Shown one piece after another: positions 1 through 8,223 of a stretch of DNA of 20,188 nucleotides. How positions within the stretch are numbered: the stretch's first letter is position 1; each line of letters starts with the position of its first letter. Below the pieces are notes generated by a model. The model did not search any database, was not told the DNA's origin, and saw only the letters and a list, made by a program, of their open reading frames with translations. The stretch lies in NCBI RefSeq assembly GCF_910585425.1, contig NZ_CAJUCP010000085.1, forward strand, positions 1 through 20,188, read 5' to 3'. A program made the translations under genes and the position numbers. The DNA comes from an uncultured Acetatifactor sp. (GTDB lineage Bacteria; Bacillota; Clostridia; Lachnospirales; Lachnospiraceae).

Positions 1-957
1 AAAAGGAATGCAGGAAGGAAAGCATGTCATGCCGGGAGGCCCGCTCTAAAAGCGGGAATACAGGGAGGCCACTATGGGAATCGGAAGCCACAAACATGTA
101 GAGGTGGTAACCAAAAAATAGCATTCCCGATGGGAGTCCCATCCCCAGTTGCATTCCGGCTGGGAATAATGACGTCTGCAGCTGCAGGAAGAACAGCCTT
201 TTTCCATACAATCGCAGATCCGCTTTTTCCGCTGCTGCGCGGCAGTCCGGACGGGGGTGCCGTCACCAGCAAGGGCCAAATGGCCTGGAACAATCAATTT
301 TTTCTGAATAGAAAGATCCAGGAACTGCTGCTGATAAAGCCGGAAAACGAGAGAAAAAGGATTTGGTGGTTTTAAGCGCCAACGTTCCAGCAGGGGAAGA
401 AGCTTGGAAGCTGTGCTGGAAGAATCGCAAGGAGTCTTATCGCCTTGCTTTTTCCCCTTAGGCGGCTTCACTTTAGGAAATCGGTCCTTCGGCGAGAGAT
501 TGGGAGAGCCATCTTTCCAGATGCGGGAAAAGAAGTCATAAAAAGTCCCGACACCAGGGGTATCGCTGAAGGGGAAGCCGCTGAGGATGGCGTAAAGAGG
601 GGTTTCTTTCAGCATGCGGCACCAGAGCGTGACGGAAGTCACCTTCAATTTCAAAGCAAGCAGATAGGAACGCAGCATACAGGAAGGGAGCCGAGGCTCT
701 GGCCCAAAAACAGAGTAGCAGTCCTGCATGATGGAATCGGTCTGGGAAAGATCGAGATACCAGAACTGCACGATATAATCCCAGGTGCTTTTAGGAAGCA
801 CAAAGGGATCCGGATAAAATTTGAGGAACTCGGATACAAAAGTATCCTGATAGGCGGCATGACCGCCGGGATTCGTAGGTAACAAAAAATCGCCTCCAGT
901 CGATTGAAATAAAATATAATCAATCGGCTTCGCCGCAAATTTTGAGTGATTTGTCAA
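1..957 (-). pseudogene. DDE transposase, N-terminal part, frameshifted
   Basis: The reading frame begins with a TTG codon at 955-957 and encodes the N-terminal part of a transposase: an NPGGHAAYQ motif, a DTPGVGTFYDFFSR motif, a Lys/Pro-rich linker, and the catalytic-Asp motif LAGDGTPV followed by GWDSHREC. The frame stops at 46-48. If one T is restored in the run of six (A6 on the plus strand, 113-118), the frame continues with GYHLYMFVASDSHSGLPVFP to the window edge, matching the second element (FGYGLYM...SDSESDLPVFP). The run reads T TTT TTG in frame, which is also a classic -1 slippery heptamer, so programmed frameshifting is a minor alternative. The C-terminal half lies outside the window. 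Confidence 0.7.
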
Positions 958-986
958 GTGTTTTTTGCAAAAAAGTGTGTGATTTT

Positions 987-1015
987 TTGAAATAGGGGTC
1001 TGAAAGCCTTATAAA
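987..1015 (+). promoter_or_regulatory. Possible outward promoter in the IS end
   Basis: TTGAAA (987-992) and TATAAA (1010-1015) are separated by exactly 17 bp and point out of the insertion sequence towards the gene at 1067. The predicted transcript would start near 1022, giving a leader of about 45 nt with a good Shine-Dalgarno (CGGAGG, 1054-1059 region). This suggests that the IS end supplies the promoter for the 394-aa gene. The match is by eye only. Confidence 0.45.
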
Positions 1016-1066
1016 ATCAGGGCTGAAGATTCCGAGAAGTTATAAGAATAGTACGGAGGATACGTT

Positions 1067-2251
1067 ATGGAAAAGTTTCAAGAGGGTGAGTATACTCGAA
1101 TGGCCTTCGAACGAATATTGAAAATAGATCAAACATTAGCAGAGGAACTTCCAGGAATAGAAGAGATGGAACTTCTTGATTCGGCGAAATTGTTTTGCGA
1201 AGGTATTAATAATAGATTGGTCAAGCTTGGATTTGACGGAGATATGAAAAGCGTTAACTGTAAAATTGACTTCCTTCGCAAACAGTTTCAAAAGAATAAG
1301 GTTGAACCGTGTATAAAAGATGCGACATTAAAAAATTGGATGACAGGGTCTGCACCCGCAAGTGACAAAAAAGGGCGTGAAAACGTGTTTAGGCTTTGTT
1401 TTGCTTTGGAGATGAGCGCTGAGGAAACAGCTGAATTTTTCTTGAAAGCTTTTTTAAGCCGTCCATATAATTATAAAAAAATAAATGAAGCCGTCTACTA
1501 TTTTTGTCTGCTGAAGGGGAGAAATTATGTTGATGCAGTGCGGATTATTGCGAACATTCATAATATTCCACGGTCTCAAGCTGTTGAAAAAGAGATGAAT
1601 ACAGAACAGATTGGCTACGAAATATCTAATATTAACGATGAAGCGGAATTGATAAAGTATCTGGCGGAAAATCGATATTCAGAAAAAGAACAGCACTATA
1701 CTTCCGTTAAGAGGATTAGCAGCATGCTGGTTAGTTGCTTTGAATTGGCACAGAAAGAAACTCAGTTGACCAGAGGGACTTCTGTAACTGTGAAAAGCGT
1801 TGATGCGCTGTTGGATGTCATTTATGATTATGATGCTGATGGAATGTATAAAAACGAGAAAAAAACCATTAGTAAGAATTCAAAATTTCCCAAATGTGTA
1901 AAAGCGAATTGGATAGACAGACAGGCCCTTCATAATATCGAAAAACACATTACAAGCACAGAGGATGTATACCGCAAAGCGTTAATATTATTAAAATTCT
2001 ATAGCTATTATGCAGACGCATACTGTAAAGCCCGTGCAAAAATTAGAGAGGATGAAGTTGATTTCCGTGGGTATGCGGATGATTTTGAGGTCGAACTGGA
2101 GACAGTATTGGCAGAGTGCGGTTATGTACAGCTTTATAAACGAAATCCGTTTGACTGGATGATTCTTTATTGCGCGGCTTCTCTTAATCCGCTTTCGACT
2201 TTCAGAGATATTATCAGCAAATATTTTTTGGATGTTGTCAGTGACGAATAA
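1067..2251 (+). CDS. HTH-like 394-aa accessory protein, putative regulator
   Basis: I do not recognise a named family. The start is ATG 1067, preceded by CGGAGG at good spacing. Residues about 45-130 are helix-rich and include a TLKNWMTGSAP...RENVFRLCFALEMSAEET stretch. That looks like a lambda-repressor/XRE-type helix-turn-helix (a recognition-helix-like LKNW segment, then a helical bundle). The rest is Lys/Glu-rich and helical, with no signal peptide or membrane segment, so it is probably cytoplasmic. It lies 79 bp upstream of, and co-oriented with, the kinase-STAND gene. The conserved CTTTTACAAA promoter module lies in that gap. A plausible role is regulator or adaptor of the cassette, but this is inference from position and fold impression. 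The second cassette has an insertion sequence where this gene would be expected. Confidence 0.7.
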   Translation: MEKFQEGEYTRMAFERILKIDQTLAEELPGIEEMELLDSAKLFCEGINNRLVKLGFDGDMKSVNCKIDFLRKQFQKNKVEPCIKDATLKNWMTGSAPASDKKGRENVFRLCFALEMSAEETAEFFLKAFLSRPYNYKKINEAVYYFCLLKGRNYVDAVRIIANIHNIPRSQAVEKEMNTEQIGYEISNINDEAELIKYLAENRYSEKEQHYTSVKRISSMLVSCFELAQKETQLTRGTSVTVKSVDALLDVIYDYDADGMYKNEKKTISKNSKFPKCVKANWIDRQALHNIEKHITSTEDVYRKALILLKFYSYYADAYCKARAKIREDEVDFRGYADDFEVELETVLAECGYVQLYKRNPFDWMILYCAASLNPLSTFRDIISKYFLDVVSDE

Positions 2252-2252
2252 A

Positions 2253-2294
2253 TAAAACGCCTTTTACAAAATTTATTTTGATATTCTGTATGAT
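2253..2294 (+). promoter_or_regulatory. Conserved cassette promoter module, copy 1
   Basis: The 19-nt block TAAAACGCCTTTTACAAAA (2253-2271) is followed, 17 nt after its end, by TATGAT (2289-2294), a good -10 hexamer. Transcription would start near 2301, 30 nt before the kinase ATG. The same block and spacing recur at 5788-5829 and 13282-13323. The distance from TTTACA to the -10 is 20 bp, too long for an ordinary -35 box. The block may therefore be an activator or operator site, or a special sigma-factor element. Confidence 0.65.
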
Positions 2295-2330
2295 TTAATA
2301 AAACATTCATGGAACAATAGGGAGTATTTT

Positions 2331-5300
2331 ATGGGCAGATATCTTGAGAAAGGGGCGTTTTTCTCTGGTGCAAATAACGCTGGTGAGTATCGAATCACAG
2401 AGATGATTGGCAAAGGGTCCTCCTGTGCTGTTTACCTTGCGGATTTCACGGATTATGAGGGGAATGTGACAGAACATATCTTGAAGGAGTATAACCCGAT
2501 ATCACTTCATGTGGCTCGTTTATCTGACAGCAGGCTTATTGTGAAGGAGGATGAACACGAGGAATTCGAAAATGGTCTGCTGCGATTTCGGGCGGGGTAC
2601 AAGAGACAGCTTGCAATACGCCGTATGAACGAACTAAAAAACAGCACAATAAATGTTCAAACAATATTTGAGGCCAACGAAACAAGTTATATTGATATGA
2701 CGGTTTTTAATGGAACTGTTTACAGCAGGCTGGAAGAAGAATCTTTATATCAGCTTTTGAGACGCATGAAAGCATTGTCGCAGGTGATTGGCAATTATCA
2801 TAAAGCAGGTTTTCTGCATTTGGATATTAAGCCGGATAATATTTTTGTTATTCCAGAAACTTGTGAGCTTGTCATACTGTTTGATTTTGACAGCGTAGTT
2901 GAAAAAGCTAAAATGGGATTTATGGGAGGGGTGTCATATACTAAAGGTTGGGCTGCTCCCGAGCAGCTTACCGTAGCGCTGAGACGGCAAATTTGCGAAG
3001 CTACGGATTTGTATGCGGTAGGTGGAATATTGTTTTATAAGATTTTCCACAGACACGCTTTTACGGAGGAACACCGCCCTTTTGCTGAATTTGTTTTTAA
3101 TACGGAAGCCTCTATTTTTCAGAACGTGAATCCCCGGGTATTTCCGCTGTTGACAGATTTTTTGCATCATACGATTTGTTCTTCCGTCAAGGGGCGTTAC
3201 CAGAGTGTGGATGAATTACTTTCAGTTTTGGATCAAATCATAGAGGTAGCTGAGCCGAAGGAACCGTATCTGATGAATTCTGCCGCAATGCCGCAAGCTT
3301 TTTTCATCGGTAGGGACAGTGAATTTGACCGTATCTATAAATTGCTCGAGGAAAATGAAATTGTGTTTCTGAGCGGGATTGGCGGAATTGGAAAAAGCGA
3401 GCTTGCAAAGAATTATGCCAGAATACACCGTAGTGACTATGACAATATAATCTTTACAATCTATAATGGAAATTTTCAAGCGCTACTCAATGATGATGAT
3501 AAAGTCTCCATTGTAAATTTTTCGAAATATCAGGGAGAATCGGAGGCGGACTACTTTAGACGCAAGCTCAGGAAACTAAAAGAACTTTGTAGCCATCGTG
3601 TTTTGTTTATTATTGATAACCTTGATGATGCCGAGTTGGAGAGGGATGCTCAGGAATGTTTTCGGGATATTCTGAGTATAGGGTGCAGATTTATCATTAC
3701 CACACGTATACGTGAATGGAATTATGCCGTTTATAACGTAGATGCATTTTCAGAGCAGGCAGATCTCGTCAGATTGTTTTTGGAATATTGTCCAGTAAAT
3801 GATGGGGAAATGTCCGCAGTTTCGGAAATTATTGATTATGTTGACGGACATACTCTGACAGTGGAACTTATAGCGCGACAAACCAAGGCAGGGTTCACTA
3901 CACCGACACAGATGCTAGTGAAACTAGAAGGACATGGATTATCTGGAAGTGGAAAAGAAAAGGTCAATTCCACCAAGGATAATTTACATGGTAAAAAAAC
4001 AGCGTTTGACCATATATCCGCAGTGTTTGATATTGCGAATTTAAATGAACAGGAACGCTATATTTTGGTAAATATGGCACTTATGCCTCTTGGTGGTGTA
4101 AGGGGGGAGTTATTCAGGGCTTGGTGCGAATTGGAAGACTTTAATATGGTGAATACGTTGGCAGAAGGCGGGTGGTTGGACAGAGACGGCAATCTGTTAA
4201 AAATGCACCCGGTTATCGGGGAGGTTGCAGTTCGGTGTATTGAAGAGGCAGAGGCGCAATGTGAAAGGCTATTGGAGAATGTGAAAGGGAGAATTGAAAA
4301 CTATGAAAGAGAGAACAAGAAAGAGAAGCTGAAAAATGATAGTGCTTTTCTTAACGGTCTGGCGGGGCGTATTTTAAAGTTCGATTTTTCTTCGGAATTG
4401 GTTGTACAAGTTTTAAATCAAATTTCTACCTTAATTGTAGATATAGGGTACATGCAGGAAGCTGTTAAATATAGAATGCGGGCACTTAATATTGTATATT
4501 TGCTATTTGGCGACGAAGGGAATCTGTTCGCTAATGGATTAAATAATTTAGGAATATTATACAAGGATGCAGGCGAGTTAAAAAAAGCGGAGGAATGCCT
4601 GCTTCGGTCATATAAGATTCGTAAAAAACTGTATGGGGCTGAACATTCTGATACAGCAGCTTCTTTGAATAATTTGGGGTCGCTTTATCGTGCTGTGGGA
4701 GATATAGAAAAAGCAGAAGAGTATTATCTCAAGGCATGTGGAATTCGCCGTAAGTTGTATGGGGCTGAACATCCTGATATCGCGAATTCCCTGAATAACT
4801 TAGGTATGTTGTATACGGATGCGGGTGATTTAAGAAAAGCGGAAGAGTGCTTGGTTCAGTCTTATGAGATTCGTAAAAAACTGCATGGGGAAGAATATCC
4901 AGTTATAGCTGATTCTTTAAATAATTTGGGATCACTTTATTATGCTGCAGGCAACTTGAAAGAGGCAGAAATGTATTATCTTAAGTCCTATGAGATTCGC
5001 CAAAGGCTGTATGGGGATGAATATCCTGATACCGCAAGTTCACTGAATAATTTAGGAATATTGTATAATGACGCAGGTGATTTAAAAAAAGCAGAAGAAT
5101 TCTTATCTCAATCATATGACATATATCAAAAATTGTATGGTGATAACCATCCCAATATAGCTGTTTCTTTGAATAGTTTAGGATCATTTTACTATACTGT
5201 GGGCAATATCAAAAAGGCAGAAAAATATATTTTGATGTCGTATGAGATCTACCAAAAGCTATATGGAAATGAACATCCAGACACAGCAAATGCTTTAAGA

Positions 5301-5705
5301 AATTTAGGGATATTGTACAATGATGCAGGTGATTTGAAAAAAGCGAGAGAATGCCTATTTCCAGCATATGAGATTCTTCAAAGGCTATATGGGGATGAAC
5401 ATCCAGATGTGGTTTCCTGTTTGAATAGTTTGGGGATTCTTTACTATGCTATAGGTGATTCTGAAAAGACAGAAAAGTGCTTTTTGAAGTCATATCTGGT
5501 TTCCCGGAAAATGTATGGAGATGCCCATTCCAATACCATGAATTTACTGAAAAACCTTGGAATTTTTTACAGAAAAAAGGGCGATTTTAAATTGGCTATA
5601 AAGTACTTTAATAAAGCGCTGTCAATCTATCGAAAGCTATATGATGCGAATCACCCCGAGATTATAGCTTTAGAGAAAGTCTTGAGCAAATTAATCGATC
5701 AATAA
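2331..5705 (+). CDS. Protein kinase / NB-ARC STAND NTPase / TPR fusion protein 1
   Basis: This is a cytoplasmic 1124-aa three-part protein. Residues about 18-305 are a Ser/Thr-type kinase: Gly-loop GKGSSCAVY (27-35), candidate Lys52 (ILKEY), catalytic loop HLDIKPDN (163-170) and AAPEQ (208-212). The Mg motif is DFD (185-187) rather than DFG. Residues about 323-640 are an NB-ARC/STAND module: GRDSEF, P-loop GIGGIGKS (349-356), Walker B VLFIIDN (424-430), ITTR (456-459), and a winged-helix end with MHPVIGEV. From about 735 there are nine 42-residue kinesin-light-chain-type TPRs (LNNLGxLYxxAGDLKKAE). STAND proteins of this design usually sense a ligand through the repeats and switch on an effector, here presumably the kinase. 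The start has AGGGAG upstream. It is a close, gap-free paralogue of the 10533 gene across the kinase domain. Confidence 0.9.
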   Translation: MGRYLEKGAFFSGANNAGEYRITEMIGKGSSCAVYLADFTDYEGNVTEHILKEYNPISLHVARLSDSRLIVKEDEHEEFENGLLRFRAGYKRQLAIRRMNELKNSTINVQTIFEANETSYIDMTVFNGTVYSRLEEESLYQLLRRMKALSQVIGNYHKAGFLHLDIKPDNIFVIPETCELVILFDFDSVVEKAKMGFMGGVSYTKGWAAPEQLTVALRRQICEATDLYAVGGILFYKIFHRHAFTEEHRPFAEFVFNTEASIFQNVNPRVFPLLTDFLHHTICSSVKGRYQSVDELLSVLDQIIEVAEPKEPYLMNSAAMPQAFFIGRDSEFDRIYKLLEENEIVFLSGIGGIGKSELAKNYARIHRSDYDNIIFTIYNGNFQALLNDDDKVSIVNFSKYQGESEADYFRRKLRKLKELCSHRVLFIIDNLDDAELERDAQECFRDILSIGCRFIITTRIREWNYAVYNVDAFSEQADLVRLFLEYCPVNDGEMSAVSEIIDYVDGHTLTVELIARQTKAGFTTPTQMLVKLEGHGLSGSGKEKVNSTKDNLHGKKTAFDHISAVFDIANLNEQERYILVNMALMPLGGVRGELFRAWCELEDFNMVNTLAEGGWLDRDGNLLKMHPVIGEVAVRCIEEAEAQCERLLENVKGRIENYERENKKEKLKNDSAFLNGLAGRILKFDFSSELVVQVLNQISTLIVDIGYMQEAVKYRMRALNIVYLLFGDEGNLFANGLNNLGILYKDAGELKKAEECLLRSYKIRKKLYGAEHSDTAASLNNLGSLYRAVGDIEKAEEYYLKACGIRRKLYGAEHPDIANSLNNLGMLYTDAGDLRKAEECLVQSYEIRKKLHGEEYPVIADSLNNLGSLYYAAGNLKEAEMYYLKSYEIRQRLYGDEYPDTASSLNNLGILYNDAGDLKKAEEFLSQSYDIYQKLYGDNHPNIAVSLNSLGSFYYTVGNIKKAEKYILMSYEIYQKLYGNEHPDTANALRNLGILYNDAGDLKKARECLFPAYEILQRLYGDEHPDVVSCLNSLGILYYAIGDSEKTEKCFLKSYLVSRKMYGDAHSNTMNLLKNLGIFYRKKGDFKLAIKYFNKALSIYRKLYDANHPEIIALEKVLSKLIDQ

Positions 5706-5716
5706 AAGGATGTAGC

Positions 5717-5762
5717 AAAAACTGCCGTCCCAAGAGGTAATACCTGGCGGACGGCAGTTTTT
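5717..5762 (+). terminator. Rho-independent terminator after kinase-STAND gene 1
   Basis: A perfect inverted repeat pairs AAAAACTGCCGTCC (5717-5730) with GGACGGCAGTTTTT (5749-5762). The loop contains a small AGGTAATACCT palindrome, and the 3' arm ends in a T run. It lies 12 nt past the stop codon. The A run on the 5' side means it could work in both directions, but only the plus strand has a gene just upstream. Confidence 0.9.
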
Positions 5763-5787
5763 ATATTCCGTGCTGAAAGTTAGAAAC

Positions 5788-5829
5788 TAAAACGTCTTTT
5801 ACAAAGTCGTTTAAAGCGCATGATATGAT
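5788..5829 (+). promoter_or_regulatory. Conserved cassette promoter module, copy 2
   Basis: TAAAACGTCTTTTACAAAG (5788-5806) is followed at the same distance as in copies 1 and 3 by TATGAT (5824-5829). It lies just past the terminator and before the short ORFs and the Fec-type transport genes. The predicted transcript start is near 5836, followed by GGAAGGAGG at 5849-5857. Confidence 0.65.
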
Positions 5830-5929
5830 TAGGCCATAAAAGTTACAGGAAGGAGGCAAATACAAAAATCAGAAGTACATGATTATAATGTGCAGAGAAT
5901 TATTAATGAGGAAAGGAGAGGATAATGAA

Positions 5930-6031
5930 ATGGATGAGGAATATGAGTTTCAAGTAGGGAACAGGGATATGTATGACACCATTTTTGTTATTGAAGTTCA
6001 GGGCAATAACACAGATGGCGCAGATGAGTAA
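5930..6031 (+). CDS. Short acidic ORF upstream of the Fec genes (33 aa)
   Basis: ATG 5930 opens a 33-codon frame rich in Asp/Glu, beginning MDEEYEFQVGNRDMYD and ending with TAA. It can be extended in frame to ATG 5879 (50 aa). AAAGGAG lies upstream (5912-5918). A second frame starting at a non-standard ATA (5860) behind GGAAGGAGG reads IQKSEVHDYNVQRIINEERR and stops at 5925, so this stretch may be a broken longer gene or a set of short leader ORFs. I see no recognisable family. It lies 57 bp before the binding-protein gene and behind promoter module copy 2. Confidence 0.3.
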   Translation: MDEEYEFQVGNRDMYDTIFVIEVQGNNTDGADE

Positions 6032-6088
6032 TTAGAGTTACTGGTGAGTAGGAGACAAATAGTACAAAAAATCGAAAAGGAGATTGAC

Positions 6089-7182
6089 ATGAAAAAACAT
6101 TTTTAACTTTTTTACTGATAACTGTATTTTCAATCAGTGGGATTTTTACCGGGTGCGCCAATATAAGTGATGCACCATTAGAAGGAACTCGCTCAAATGA
6201 AACGCCTGTAACCATTACGGACATGGGTGGAGATACTGTAACATTACCTGAGACCATTGAAAGGGTGGTATCTACTTCCGATTCTTGCACAGATATGCTG
6301 GTTGCTTTCGGTCAGGGCGATAAACTAATCGGAGCATATTTCAGGGCGCTTGATAACCCTTGGTTTAAGGAATTTTGTCCTGGTTTTGATAACATTTTCA
6401 GTTTGGACTCTTACGAACCAGAGGCGGAGGCACTTATTGAAATGAATACGGATATTATTTTTGTGCCTTCAAGAGAACGCGCAGTTGCGCTTAGAGAAAA
6501 AGGCATATGCGCCTTGACGATACGTTATTACAATCCTGATGAAGTGGTGGCAGCAGCTGAAATGCTTGGTCAGATATTTGGCGGAACAGCCAGGACAAAA
6601 AGTGAAGCATGGATCAAAAACTTTAATACCGTTAGAGAAGATATGTCTGACAGGCTTTCTGGCATTGCAGAAATTGACAAACCTGTTGCATACGAAATCC
6701 TTGCCGACAAAGGACGTGGCCCATTCCGTACATATTATGGCGATAATCAAGCATGGCTTTCTTACGCAGGAGGAATTCTTGCTACAAAAGATTATGCTGA
6801 TGCAACCAGCCAAGCTATGCCGACAGAAGAAGCTATACTTGCAACAAATCCAGATATTATTTTTATCGGCGGGACATATGCAACTAAGGAGTATGCCGAC
6901 CTTCTGGACAACGAAATGTGGGAGAATGTTACGGCTGTAGAAAATGGTAATATATTTATTGAGCCGACTGGTGCAACTGCGTGGAATACATGTTCTACCA
7001 ATTATCCTTTGCTCATATATTATTGTTTTTCCTGTATGTATCCCGATAAAGTTGATTTTGACATGAAAGAAATGGCACATGATTTCTATCTTGAGTACTA
7101 CGAAATCGATTTTTCCGACGAGCAGCTTGAACTGATGTTTCGTTCTAAAGCTCCAGATGGTACTGAATTATGGACAGAATGA
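6089..7182 (+). pseudogene. FecB/BtuF-type ABC substrate-binding lipoprotein, frameshifted signal peptide
   Basis: The gene encodes the solute-binding component of an iron-siderophore/haem/cobalamin-type ABC importer (periplasmic-binding-protein type 2 fold). The expected start is ATG 6089 behind AAAAGGAG, but the frame stops at TAA 6104-6106. Adding one T to the run at 6100-6104 restores a lipoprotein signal peptide (MKKHFLTFLLITVFSISG) with a lipobox ending TGC, joined to the long frame. The mature part has PETIERVVSTSDSCTDMLVAF near its start, NTDIIFVPS and NPDIIFIGG motifs, and a Glu-rich C-terminus. The restored length of about 364 aa is normal for the family. As written, only an internal ATG (6223) would start the body, without an export signal. 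The permease follows 15 bp later. The substrate cannot be told from sequence. Confidence 0.8.
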
Positions 7183-7197
7183 TGGGAGGTAAGGAAA

Positions 7198-8223
7198 ATG
7201 ATGGATGAAGCAACTATTTATATGAAAAATCAGCGACGCTATCTATTGTTGTTGACGGGCGGTATTGTATGTGCTGCTGCTCTTTTTATAACGTCTCTTT
7301 GCCTTGGTAATTACAAAACGAGTCCTGTAGATGTAATAAGTGCGTTATTGAATCCAGAGACCAATCCGCAGATATATATGATAATAATGCGTAGCAGGCT
7401 TCCAAGGCTGTTGGCCTCCGTATTGGTGGGAGCATCGCTTAGTGCTGCGGGACTTACTTACCAGGAGATTTTTTCAAATAGGATGGCGTCACCGGATATT
7501 CTTGGGGTTTCAGCGGGTGCAGGTGTGGGTGCCTCTGTTTCCATCTATTTCGGATTTGGATTTTTGCTGACGGGCTTGTTTTCCTTCATTGGCGGAGTAT
7601 GTGCCGTTTCTTTGACAGCGGCTTCCTCTAAATTCTTTGAAAGAAATGGTGGAACATCGGTATCACTAATCCTCGCGGGAATTGTCGTAGGTGGCTTAAT
7701 GAATTCCTTATTAGGACTTTTCAAATATTTATCAAACGATTCCCAATTGTCATCTATCACCTTTTGGTTGTTGGGAGGATTTTATAACACGAACTGGAGC
7801 CAAGTGATATTTGCTGCTGTGGTGATTGCTGTTGGCATTCCCTTTTTGTTTCTTTATAGATGGAATATTGTTATGCTCCGATCGGGGGATAACGATGCAT
7901 ATACACACGGAATAAATGCAAAATTTTTGAGAAAAATCCTTATCATCATTACGACAATTATGACATCAGCTGCTATATGTATTAGCGGTACAATAGGTTG
8001 GATTGGACTGGCGATTCCCAATCTCGTGAAGCTGCTTGTACAGAACGATGGGAAGAAATTAATGCTACTATCAATAGTATATGGTATTCTCTTTACCGAG
8101 ATATGTGACCTTCTTGCGAGGTCTATCATAAAGACCGAGATACCCGTTGGGATAATAAGCGGCTTTATCGGTGCGGTAATGTTTATACTGGTTTTACTCG
8201 TTCAGGCAAAAAGGAGCAAATAA
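7198..8223 (+). CDS. FecCD-family ABC transporter permease
   Basis: This is an integral-membrane permease of the FecCD/BtuC family (iron-siderophore, haem or vitamin B12 uptake), 341 aa, the usual length. ATG 7198 and ATG 7201 are both possible, behind GGGAGG. The first membrane helix is at about residues 15-37, and several further hydrophobic segments follow. Family motifs are RLPRLLASVLVGASLSAAG, followed by NRMASPDILGVSAGAG (the 'N-P-L-A-x-P-x-x-L-G' region), and GTIGWIGLAIPNLVK near residue 265. It is intact, unlike both flanking transport genes. It would pair with the ATPase that begins directly at its stop codon and the lipoprotein upstream. The operon probably reads from promoter module copy 2. 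Confidence 0.92.
   Translation: MMDEATIYMKNQRRYLLLLTGGIVCAAALFITSLCLGNYKTSPVDVISALLNPETNPQIYMIIMRSRLPRLLASVLVGASLSAAGLTYQEIFSNRMASPDILGVSAGAGVGASVSIYFGFGFLLTGLFSFIGGVCAVSLTAASSKFFERNGGTSVSLILAGIVVGGLMNSLLGLFKYLSNDSQLSSITFWLLGGFYNTNWSQVIFAAVVIAVGIPFLFLYRWNIVMLRSGDNDAYTHGINAKFLRKILIIITTIMTSAAICISGTIGWIGLAIPNLVKLLVQNDGKKLMLLSIVYGILFTEICDLLARSIIKTEIPVGIISGFIGAVMFILVLLVQAKRSK

Larger units (their letters stand above)
1..1038 (-). mobile_element. Insertion sequence 1 (partial), transposase-proximal end
   Basis: This is the transposase-start end of a DDE insertion sequence that runs off the left edge of the window. Its outer end is recognised by comparison with the second element at 9035-10506. Both end in an AGATTCCGAGA sequence (about 1027-1037 here) preceded by a similar AT-rich leader containing GGGGTCT and ATAAAAT. 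The transposase reads leftward, so the end facing right abuts the 394-aa gene at 1067. The family is probably IS1182/IS5-like, judged from a GDGTPV first-Asp motif and a GWDSHREC motif. The family name is less certain than the fact that it is a DDE transposon. Confidence 0.7.

Noticed and set aside
2258..2271. CTTTTACAAA block read as an ordinary -35 box
   Set aside because: With TTTACA as the -35, the distance to TATKAT is 20 bp in all three copies, too long for standard sigma-A use. A regulator site is the better reading.
4531..5670. Regular 126-bp repeats, considered as a CRISPR or non-coding tandem array
   Set aside because: The repeats are in frame, vary at third positions and encode TPRs, so they are protein repeats.
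6469..7080. Minus-strand open frame opposite the binding-protein gene
   Set aside because: It is Cys/Ile/Phe-rich, lies entirely within a clearly coding plus-strand gene and has no family motif.
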